A stretch of DNA of 64,000 nt from DASZQL01 sp964391865 (GTDB lineage Bacteria; Planctomycetota; Phycisphaerae; Phycisphaerales; UBA1924): the NCBI GenBank assembly GCA_964391865.1, contig CAYMNQ010000004.1, positions 335,940-399,939 on the forward strand. Reading direction: 5' to 3'. A model generated the notes under the pieces. The model worked only from the letters and a program-made list of their open reading frames with translations. It was not told the origin of the DNA and made no database searches. How positions within the stretch are numbered: the stretch's first letter is position 1; the number at the start of each line of letters is the position of its first letter. Shown in pieces: positions 26,269-33,565 of this stretch. The translations under genes and the position numbers were made by a program.

Positions 26269-27195
26269 TTACTGGGCGGCGCTCGCGGTGCCCATGGTCT
26301 TGGGCTGCAGCGTGCGCAGGTAGTCGATCACGTCGAGCAGGTCGTCGTCCGACAGCGCCGGGTTCCCGCCCCGCGCCGGCATCCCGACGCCGGTGGTGTT
26401 CTTCGGGTCGCTCGGGTCGCGCCCCTTCTTGATGAATGCGAGCAAGCTGTCATCATCGAGCGAGCGGACGAACTCGTTGTTTGCGAGCGGCTTGCCGTTG
26501 CCCTTGATGCCCACGCCCCCCGCGCCGTGGCAGGCGATGCACGTCGTATTGAAGATCTTGCTGCCGTGCGCGATGTACTCGGCGAGTTCGGCGTCGCCCC
26601 CCGCCGCGGCCAGAGCCTGCGCTTTCTCATCCGCGCTCACCGGCGCCGTCGCCAGCGCCACCGGCGGGGGCAGTTCCGGCAGCCGGCGCGGGTCCTGCAA
26701 GCCGCGCAGGTACACCACCACATCCGCGAGATCCGCGTCCGTCAGGTCAGGGCGACCGCCCCGAGCCGGCATCGCGGCCGGCTTCGCATCGGGCCTCCCC
26801 TCGATGAGGAACTGGTGCATCAAGCCGTCGTCGTTCGCGGCGAGGAAGTCACTCTCGACCAGATTCTTGCCGAGCCCGGTCACGCCGGTGCCGCTCGCGC
26901 CGTGGCACATCACGCACACCGATGCGAAGACGTCCCGCCCGTGCGCGGCCCGCTTGATATCAAGCATCGCGCCCGCCGGCGCGGCAACAACCCGCTCGTA
27001 CGCGAACGCGGCCCGGATCTCCACTTGCAGCGCCTCATGCCGCGCCGACCAGCCCCGGTACACGATCGCCCCGCCGCCGCCCAGCACGGGCACGCACAGA
27101 GCAATTGCCCACGCCGCGGCCATCGCCGTCTGGCGGTAACCGTTGCCTGCCACTTCGGACGCTCGAGCCTGAGAACGATTGGTGCGGGGATTCAT
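26269..27195 (-). CDS. Dihaem c-type cytochrome of the nos cluster
   Basis: I choose ATG 27195 (MNPRTNRSQARASEVAGNG); the open frame goes to 27519 but crosses the promoter region. The 308-residue protein has an N-terminal membrane anchor (AAAWAIALCVPVLGGGGAIVY) and two cytochrome c domains with CVMCH and CIACH haem motifs, each followed by a Met-containing segment (PAAMPARGGRPDLTDADL; GVGMPARGGNPALSDDDL). It likely passes electrons from the membrane to NosZ. It is the first gene of the minus-strand nos operon. Confidence 0.9.
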   Translation of the reverse strand: MNPRTNRSQARASEVAGNGYRQTAMAAAWAIALCVPVLGGGGAIVYRGWSARHEALQVEIRAAFAYERVVAAPAGAMLDIKRAAHGRDVFASVCVMCHGASGTGVTGLGKNLVESDFLAANDDGLMHQFLIEGRPDAKPAAMPARGGRPDLTDADLADVVVYLRGLQDPRRLPELPPPVALATAPVSADEKAQALAAAGGDAELAEYIAHGSKIFNTTCIACHGAGGVGIKGNGKPLANNEFVRSLDDDSLLAFIKKGRDPSDPKNTTGVGMPARGGNPALSDDDLLDVIDYLRTLQPKTMGTASAAQ

Positions 27196-27525
27196 GGCGA
27201 GACCTGACCCTTTGGGAGTATTTATTGAGATATAGATATATATATCGAGATTTACAGCTCTCGTCAACCCCTTTCTTGTGAAAAAAACTGGAATCGTGCT
27301 CTGTTCGATCAAAGCGGCGTATTTACGCCCAGCGGCAGCAATGGTCCGCTCCCGGAGCCCGCCCGGACGCCGCTCATTGCGCATGGAGGGCTCGAGCCAT
27401 GCATTCGTCGTCGGGATCACCCCCCGGATCAAGATGGCCGCAGGGCGGCCGGTGCGAGTCGCCGCTGCCCGCCTCTTCGCCCTTGGACTGGCCGCGACTC
27501 GATCGGCCATCCTGCGCACGTTCGC
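27196..27525 (-). promoter_or_regulatory. Promoter region of the nos operon
   Basis: On the minus strand a TTGACG (+ strand 27262-27267) and TATATA (27239-27244) are separated by 17 bases, an excellent sigma70-like arrangement directing transcription into the dihaem cytochrome and nosZ. The surrounding sequence is strongly AT-rich, with GATATA/TATATC-type dyads around 27229-27246 that could bind a regulator such as the Rrf2 protein. The rest of this stretch, to the nitronate-monooxygenase stop at 27526, shows no other gene. Confidence 0.65.
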
Positions 27526-28980
27526 TCACCCCACCGGCAACAGCGACTCGATCACGTCGCGGGCGTGGTACGACACCTGACCGGGCGCGATGAACTGCCG
27601 GAGACAATCGAGGTCGTTGCCCGCGGTGAGCAGCGGCGGCTCCGCGTACCCGTCGGCTCGCTGCTGCCCCAGGCCGATGTTCGCCACCAGCGCGTTGCAC
27701 AAGCACTTGCGCCCGATGGTGTCCGCTGGATCTCCGCCCTTGCGGACGTAGTCCGCCACCGGCTCGCCCGGGCAACGGTAGCCCACGGTGCCGTCGGCCT
27801 TTCGGTACGCGCGGCGCAGATAGCCGAGGTCGCACAGCCGCGGACGCTGCGCGTACACGGCTTCGTCGGAAAGCGTGCCTTCCAGCGCTGCGACCTTAAA
27901 GGGAAAGCTGGTCGGCGATGCGGCGGGGTCGGTGAATACATCCCCCTCGCCGCGCAGCACACGTTCTAGAAATCGTCGGCGCAGCGAAGGTTCAAGCCCT
28001 GATTCTTCGCAGAACGCAAACGCCGTCCCGACCTGCACACCATGCGCGCCCATGCCGAGGGCGGCGTTGAACCCTTCCCGCGTCGCGTACCCGCCCGCGA
28101 GCCAGAAAGGGACGCCCAGCGCCGCCATCTGCGTCATGTCCACGGCGTCGCGCTCGCCGTAGATCGGCTCGCCCCGATGGGAGAGTTGCTGGACGCCGCG
28201 CGGCGGCGCGTTGTGGCCGCCGGCGATGGGTGCTTCGACGACAAAGCCGTCGATGCCGCCCGGGGCCTTTTTCATGAGCGCGCGGGCGAGCGTCGCCGAC
28301 GCGACGATCGCGAGGAATCGCGGGCGGCGAAGCGCCGGGGTGCGCGAGACCGACGACCCGGCCCAGAGCGCGGCCGGGTCGAATTCTTGCTCGTATCTCT
28401 CCGCGCCGGCGTACTGCACATCCAGCCCGATCGCGGCGCGCAGGCTCTGGCTGAGCCGGTCGAGTACGCCCGGAATGTCCCCCGGTATCCCAGCGCCCAT
28501 GAGCACCACGTCGACGCCCGCGAGCATCGCCCCGTACAGGCTGGGCAGCGTCGGGAACTGGATCTTGTGCAGATAGTTGATGCCCACCACCCCGGCGTGG
28601 CCCGCCTTGGCGAGGTACACTTCGACGAAGTTCGCCAGAATCAGCAACCACTTCCGCTCGGCTGTGAGCTTCACGCCCGGCAGCGACAGGAGCGGGTATG
28701 GCGGACCCTCATCCGGAGCTGCGGCTGTTTCCGCCGGCGGCGACGGTCGGAAGTAGCGATCGAGCACCCGCTCCGCGATCTCCGGCACGGGGAACGCGGC
28801 CATCGCGCGGCGCACGTCGCCGCCGGGATCGCCAACCCACAGCCGACGAATAAGAATCGAATCGAGGGCGGTACCCGACACGACCCCGAGTTGTCCGAGC
28901 GAGGACACCTCGCGGGCGAGTTTCGACCCGGATACCCCCGCGCCCATCCCGCCTTGAATCAACCGTGGCAGCGTCAGCAA
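27526..28980 (-). CDS. Nitronate monooxygenase/2-nitropropane dioxygenase family protein
   Basis: I start at TTG 28980 (LLTLPRLIQGGMGAGVSG), with GGAG six bases upstream; the frame also opens to 29073, but the extra part is not conserved-looking. The 484-residue protein has the flavin-binding TIM barrel: PRLIQGGMGAGVSGSKLAREVSSLGQLGVVSGTALDS, GINYLHKIQFPTLPSLYGAMLAGVDVVLMGAG, EAPIAGGHNAPPRG, PFWLAGGYATREGFNAALGMGAHGVQVGTAFAFCEES and a Cys-rich C-terminal segment (KCLCNALVANIGLGQ). The family oxidises alkyl nitronates or acts in other FMN-dependent reactions. Substrate is unknown. Confidence 0.88.
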   Translation of the reverse strand: MLTLPRLIQGGMGAGVSGSKLAREVSSLGQLGVVSGTALDSILIRRLWVGDPGGDVRRAMAAFPVPEIAERVLDRYFRPSPPAETAAAPDEGPPYPLLSLPGVKLTAERKWLLILANFVEVYLAKAGHAGVVGINYLHKIQFPTLPSLYGAMLAGVDVVLMGAGIPGDIPGVLDRLSQSLRAAIGLDVQYAGAERYEQEFDPAALWAGSSVSRTPALRRPRFLAIVASATLARALMKKAPGGIDGFVVEAPIAGGHNAPPRGVQQLSHRGEPIYGERDAVDMTQMAALGVPFWLAGGYATREGFNAALGMGAHGVQVGTAFAFCEESGLEPSLRRRFLERVLRGEGDVFTDPAASPTSFPFKVAALEGTLSDEAVYAQRPRLCDLGYLRRAYRKADGTVGYRCPGEPVADYVRKGGDPADTIGRKCLCNALVANIGLGQQRADGYAEPPLLTAGNDLDCLRQFIAPGQVSYHARDVIESLLPVG

Positions 28981-29498
28981 GCGTCGCTCCGATCTGTAAG
29001 CACTCGAGTGCCGCAGGCGTCGCGTGCTCTTCGTGCGCGACGTCGGTCGTTGATGATAGACAGAACTATCCATATATGCTGCCGAGGTGGACCCGTCATC
29101 GGGCGGCGCGGGCAGCGACGGGCACCGCGAGTGGTCCGAGCTGCATCTCAGCGCGCGCTGAAACGCGGCGCGGCTGCCTTTATTGAAACGCGAAGCCGAG
29201 CAAGGGACCGTTGCCCGAGCCTATCGAACCCGCGGAGTTTCTCGCGAATGCACGCAAAATACGCCGAGTTTGATCCGCACCGCAGACGGCGCTCGGGCAC
29301 ACGGCGGGGACGGGTGGGGCAGGCGTCCATCGCGGGCGAGCTGTCTGGACAGGGAAAGCCGTAATCGCGCGCGGGATTCGACGGTGCGTCTTTCGACTTT
29401 CTTGGGAATTCTGCTTGCCGCTGAGAAGAACTCGTGTATCGTGCAAATATGGATATTTCTATCCAGATTTGAATACCGCATACCCCGCGAGATGCTTT
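28981..29498. promoter_or_regulatory. Divergent regulatory region between nitronate-monooxygenase-like and multihaem genes
   Basis: About 520 bases with no convincing gene. It includes GATAG/CTATC-type dyads: GATAG-ACAGAA-CTATC near 29054-29069, and TGGATA-TTTC-TATCCA near 29452-29467, about 40 bases upstream of the multihaem gene. A shared ATATGGATA motif occurs at both in opposite orientation. This suggests control of the two genes by one regulator, but the regulator is unknown. Confidence 0.4.
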
Positions 29499-31337
29499 AT
29501 GCAGAACACCCGCGTTGCGTGGATCGCCGGAACCGTCGTGATTGTTGGCGGCGCGGTCGGCGCTGCTCTGGTTCCGACCACCATCTTCGACTTCCACCTG
29601 CCGGGCACTCAGATCGGTGATGCATCCACCGATCAGATCATGACGAGCACGAACTGCATGCTGTGCCACAGCAGCGACCCGGGGCAGCCGGGCGCGCCCG
29701 CCCCGTTCAGCGCGTGGCGTGGGAGCCTGATGGCGCAGGCCGGGCGTGATCCTCTGTTCTATGCGCAGATGACGACCGCGAATCAGGACGTTGCGAACGT
29801 CGGGTACTTCTGCATGCGGTGCCACATGCCGAACAGCTTCGTCACCGGGCACGCGTACCAGGCGGACGGCTCGACGCTCGATGACACGGATCGCGATGGC
29901 GTGTCGTGCCACTTCTGCCACAGCATGGTGGACCCGATTTACAAGCCGGGGATCAGCCCGCCGGAAGATCAGGCGGTGCTCGCGGCGCTCACGGACGTGC
30001 CGGCGTACTACGGCAACGCGATGTTCGTGCTCGATCCGTCGGGCTTGCGGCGCGGGCCGCGGCAGGACTCGTTCCCGCCGCACGATCTCGTGTACTCGCC
30101 CTTCCACAACTCCAGTGATATGTGCGGCACCTGCCACGACGTCGGCAACGTCTGCGTTGACCGCCGACCGGACGGGACGTACGGCTACAACCTGCTGGAT
30201 CAACCGACGCCCGATACCAATCTCGCGCACCAGTTTCCCCTCGAACGCACGTACACCGAGTGGAAGTTGAGCGCGTTCGCCGACGGCGGGGTCGATATGG
30301 GTGGGCGGTTCGGCGGCGTGGGCGGGCCGGTCGTCTCGACGTGTCAGGATTGCCACATGCCGAAGGAAGCCGGGCAGCCCTGCTATTTCGGGCCCGAGCG
30401 CGCGGATATGGCCGTCCACGAGTTCGCCGGCGCGGCGGCGCAGGTGCTGGACCTCATCGGGTATGTGTACGCGACCGATCCGGGCGTCGACCCGGAGGCG
30501 CTCGCCGTCGGGCGCGCCCGCGCGGTGTCGATGCTCGAGCGCGCCGCGACGCTGGAATCTCAGCAGCAGGGCGGCAGTCTGGGCGTGCGCGTCATCAACG
30601 AATCCGGGCACAAGTTGCCAACGGGGCATATCGAGGGGCGGCGGGTGTGGGTGAACGTGAAGTTCCTCGACGCGAAAGGAGCGGTGATCGCCGAGCGCGG
30701 CGGGTACAACGCCGCAACCGCCGATCTCGATGAAGCCTCGACGACCATCTTCGAGATGCATGTGGGGCTTACTCCCGCGGCGGCCGGGGCGACGGGCCTC
30801 CCCGCCGGACGCACGGGACACATGGCGCTCGCGGACACGATCGTGAAGGACACCCGCATCCCACCGCGCGGCTGGTCGAACGCGGCGTATGAAGCGGGCG
30901 GCGCTCCCGCGGTCGGCGCGGTCTATCCCGACGGGCAGCACTGGGCCGATCTCGACTATTCAATCGCGCCGGGCACGGTCGCGGTCGAAGTCAACTTGTA
31001 CTACCAGAACACGCCGAAGTTCTATATCGAAGAACTGCGCCACGCGAACCACACCGACAACTGGGGCGAGGTCCTGCACGACGCGTGGACGAATACCGGG
31101 AAGGGCGCGCCCATCCTCATGGCTTCGACGACCGCTCCCATTTTCCCGCAGCCGCCCGCTTGTGCCGGTGATGCGAACGGCGACGGCACGGTGGGGCTCG
31201 CGGATATCGCGGCAGCGATGCAGCACTGGAACGAGACCGGCGGCTTTGCGCTCGTCGGTGACGTGACGTCGGATGGCATGGTCGGGCTTGCCGACGTGGC
31301 CGAGATCATCTTCCACTGGGGAGAGATCTGCCGATGA
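29499..31337 (+). CDS. Secreted pentahaem cytochrome c with C-terminal dockerin-like domain
   Basis: The start is ATG 29499 (MQNTRVAWIAGTVVIVGGAVGAALV), giving a signal/membrane anchor; the frame begins at 29415. The 612-residue protein has five CxxCH haem motifs (CMLCH, CMRCH, CHFCH, CGTCH, CQDCH) in the first half. The middle is globular with no haem motifs. The C-terminus has two EF-hand-like repeats (GDANGDGTVGLADIAAAMQHW and GDVTSDGMVGLADVAEIIFHWG), a dockerin-type or planctomycete-surface tail. It may be a periplasmic/surface electron-transfer protein. The combination of haem and dockerin-like domains is unusual. Confidence 0.85.
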   Translation: MQNTRVAWIAGTVVIVGGAVGAALVPTTIFDFHLPGTQIGDASTDQIMTSTNCMLCHSSDPGQPGAPAPFSAWRGSLMAQAGRDPLFYAQMTTANQDVANVGYFCMRCHMPNSFVTGHAYQADGSTLDDTDRDGVSCHFCHSMVDPIYKPGISPPEDQAVLAALTDVPAYYGNAMFVLDPSGLRRGPRQDSFPPHDLVYSPFHNSSDMCGTCHDVGNVCVDRRPDGTYGYNLLDQPTPDTNLAHQFPLERTYTEWKLSAFADGGVDMGGRFGGVGGPVVSTCQDCHMPKEAGQPCYFGPERADMAVHEFAGAAAQVLDLIGYVYATDPGVDPEALAVGRARAVSMLERAATLESQQQGGSLGVRVINESGHKLPTGHIEGRRVWVNVKFLDAKGAVIAERGGYNAATADLDEASTTIFEMHVGLTPAAAGATGLPAGRTGHMALADTIVKDTRIPPRGWSNAAYEAGGAPAVGAVYPDGQHWADLDYSIAPGTVAVEVNLYYQNTPKFYIEELRHANHTDNWGEVLHDAWTNTGKGAPILMASTTAPIFPQPPACAGDANGDGTVGLADIAAAMQHWNETGGFALVGDVTSDGMVGLADVAEIIFHWGEICR

Positions 31338-31426
31338 GGCGTCAGCCGATCTGAGCGTGAAGTTCGAGAAGCACGCCGGCGCGCCCGCATCAAGGATCGA
31401 TGCAGCCGGTGATCCAAACGGCCGGG

Positions 31427-32113
31427 CTACGGGCTCAGCCTCTCGGAGCGCCAGACAATCGCGTTCCCATCGCCATCGCGGTGCCAGCGAACCCGATCGT
31501 GCAGCCGTCCCTGCCGGGCGCTCCAGAGCTCCAGCGATGTGATGTGCAACCGGTAGCCTCCCCAGTGGGCCGGCCGGTCGAGTGAGCCGGTGAGAGCCGC
31601 GCGGCGTGCGACGGCGATCGCCGCGGAAACAAGCGTCTGGCGAGAGTTGATGGGCGTGCTCTGGCGGCTCGCGTGCGCACCGATGCGGGAAATCATCGGC
31701 CGCGAGCGGTAGTACTCGTCGCTCTCGGCCGGCGGGACACGCTGGACGGAACCATCAATCCTGGCCTGTCGCTTGGCATGCGGCCAGTGAAAGACGCAGG
31801 CTGCACGCGGATTCGCTCCGAGCTCCTGCGCCTTGCGGCTTTCGTAGTTCGAATAGAACACGAGAGCCGGCGGGCTGATCTCGATCGACTTGCACAGAAC
31901 GATGCGCGCGGATGGGATGCCGCCCGGCGTCGCCGTGGCAAGCGTCATCGCGTTGAAGTCGTCGTACGTGCCACTGGCGCGCGCTTCGTTGAACCAATTC
32001 AGCAGCAGCGGCATCGGGTCCGTCGGCGGCGGGTCGGGAAGGTCGTGGCATTCCAGCAGACGAGTCAGCACGCCGAGAACGCTGCCATACTCCTTCGAGG
32101 GTTCGGTGGTCAT
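31427..32113 (-). CDS. pdxH: Pyridoxamine 5'-phosphate oxidase PdxH
   Basis: The 228-residue protein carries the PdxH core: PLLLNWFNEARASGTYDDFNAMTLATATPGGIPSARIVLCKSIE, then LVFYSNYESRKAQELGANPRAACVFHWPHAKRQARIDGSVQRVPPAESDEYYRSRP, and the C-terminal VHWGGYRLHI-type motif (AHWGGYRLHITSLELWSARQGRLHDRVRW). It oxidises pyridoxamine/pyridoxine 5'-phosphate to PLP with FMN. It converges on the multihaem gene. A housekeeping gene inside a putative island is unusual. Confidence 0.94.
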   Translation of the reverse strand: MTTEPSKEYGSVLGVLTRLLECHDLPDPPPTDPMPLLLNWFNEARASGTYDDFNAMTLATATPGGIPSARIVLCKSIEISPPALVFYSNYESRKAQELGANPRAACVFHWPHAKRQARIDGSVQRVPPAESDEYYRSRPMISRIGAHASRQSTPINSRQTLVSAAIAVARRAALTGSLDRPAHWGGYRLHITSLELWSARQGRLHDRVRWHRDGDGNAIVWRSERLSP

Positions 32114-33093
32114 GGCGAACTGGCTCCCGTGAGATTCCTTCGATCGCAGACAGCGGCTAAAGGTTGAACCGGCTCAGTGATTGGCGCGAAGTCCGCGAGT
32201 TCACATGCGATCACGACGTCGACCGCTGTTCCCAGTCGCGTTCCACGCGTTGATCCACCGCCGTGGATGGACGACCTGCCCGCCCGGCCACGGACAGATG
32301 AGCCTCGCATTTCGAAACCCGTCGCTTGCACTGTATATGAGTTTATTGGTGTGGCGGGCGCGTCTGCTGGTGATTGATCGCACACTCTCGGGCGCGTTGC
32401 GACTCGCCGCCTGCCAGCATCGCTCCAAATCGCAGTGCGGCCTCGCCTGCATTGCTGTCACGCCGCAACGCGGTAGAAGTTCCTGAGCACGCCGCCGAGA
32501 CTTCGCCGACAGCGCACCGAGCCGAGGATCAACCCCGGCGCGGTACCGGCGACTTCAGACACCGGTCCCGCGCCCAACCCGCCGTCACGCCCGCGCCGTC
32601 ATCTGAATCCAAGCTCACGTTCGAAGCAGACTTCAACCCTCGCGCCGCGACCCGACTCAAAGGCGTCGATGGCGGTGCCCTCGATCCGGGTGACGCGTTC
32701 GGCGCCCTGCTGTCCGCGGCGCCAGCCGCCCCCAAGCCCGGCGCCTGCCCAGCCACGGCTCCGCTCGGCGTACCGAACCCCGGCGATGATTGCGGCCGCT
32801 TGTGGTTGTAGGGTTGAGCACACGCATGAACCGCTGGAACGCCGATACCACCAGCGCAACGTAGATGGAGATGCCACCGCCGCCAACCCGGCTGACACGC
32901 GAAAGAATGCAGATCCACCGCCCCCCGGACGAAGGACTGGAACCCTGCTGGGAACGCGGGACGCGGGCCACGCATTCAAACCGGCGGACGAAGCAGAATC
33001 CGATTCTCGGCAACGCACCCGAACAGAAGTGCGCCGTCTGCGCGGCGAACCGAACAGGCCCGCAGGTTCCGCCGAAGCCTTCTTACACCCCCG
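32114..33093. other. Intergenic region before right end of island 1
   Basis: Nearly 1 kb where I see no convincing gene. Several overlapping frames are open on both strands as expected for GC-rich DNA, but none shows a domain, signal peptide or ribosome site. It may contain decayed cargo adjacent to the island end. Confidence 0.5.
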
Positions 33094-33254
33094 AAACCCC
33101 GTGTCACCCCTCCGCAGGGGCGACACGACATAAACAATTGTCAATAAGGGACTTACGGGCAGATGACACCCGCCCAAAGGTGACAAAACCGCCACATTTT
33201 CGGACACCGGCGCTGCCTCCGTTCTAGGCCGCACTACCTATCCGCCTCACCACC
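33094..33254. repeat. Right-end repeat of island 1 (copy 1)
   Basis: About 160 bases recur at 63785-63945. The repeat contains a conserved hairpin CGTGTC-A-CCCCT / AGGGG-C-GACACG (33100-33127), a variable centre, and a conserved right part with GGTGACAAAACCGCCACATT and CCGCACTACCTATCCGCCTC. It immediately abuts the left-end repeat. This is the expected configuration for a right island end joined to the next island's left end (an attP-like junction). Confidence 0.7.
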
Positions 33255-33290
33255 CCGCTTCCGCTTGAGACTCGGCCCAATCGGGTCTCA
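33255..33290. repeat. Left-end repeat, copy 2
   Basis: Same sequence as at 3590 (CCGCTTCCGCTTGAGACTCG) with the dyad TGAGAC (33266-33271) / GTCTCA (33285-33290). It is identical to the third copy at 63946 over the ~55 bases visible there, and differs from copy 1 at a few positions. Confidence 0.7.
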
Positions 33291-33565
33291 GGCTTTCCCT
33301 TGAATCGCGAGAATTTGCCGACGTGTGCGCGATCGGCGCGAGCCGAGAGGCGGCGAGTCTCTGAACTCGCGACCGTTCCGGCCCGACATGGCCTCCGGGT
33401 CTCTCGGCGCGATTTCGGGAGTGTCCTTTTGAGCAGGGCTTGCTCACGCGCGCGGCTCCGATTCATCGCCGAGCACTTCCGTGCCTTCGATCGCGTTTCA
33501 AACGCCCTTCGACGAGCGTTTGAAGGCGCGTTGAGGCCCGCTCATCGCGCATGACCGTTGTGCGC

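Larger units (their letters stand above)
3590..33254. mobile_element. Putative island 1 of a tandem serine-recombinase island array (~29.7 kb)
   Basis: The left boundary is the last bases of tRNA-Ser, where sequence shared with 33255 and 63946 begins (CCGCTTCCGCTTGAGACTCG). The right boundary is the end of the ~160-bp repeat at 33094-33254, which recurs immediately before the third copy. The left end carries the recombinase module; the cargo is a type I R-M operon, a terminase-nuclease gene, the nos operon, a nitronate-monooxygenase-like gene, a multihaem cytochrome and pdxH. The full extent is an inference from the two junctions. Alternatively the cargo beyond ~17 kb is native chromosome and the recombinase unit is a smaller element inserted twice. 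Confidence 0.6.

Noticed and set aside
29148..30941. Minus-strand frame of 597 codons opposite the multihaem gene
   Set aside because: Antisense to a gene with five CxxCH motifs; composition is Arg/His/Pro-rich.
32599..33234. 211-codon minus-strand frame before the island end
   Set aside because: No domain or ribosome site, and it runs into the conserved right-end repeat, so it is probably spurious.
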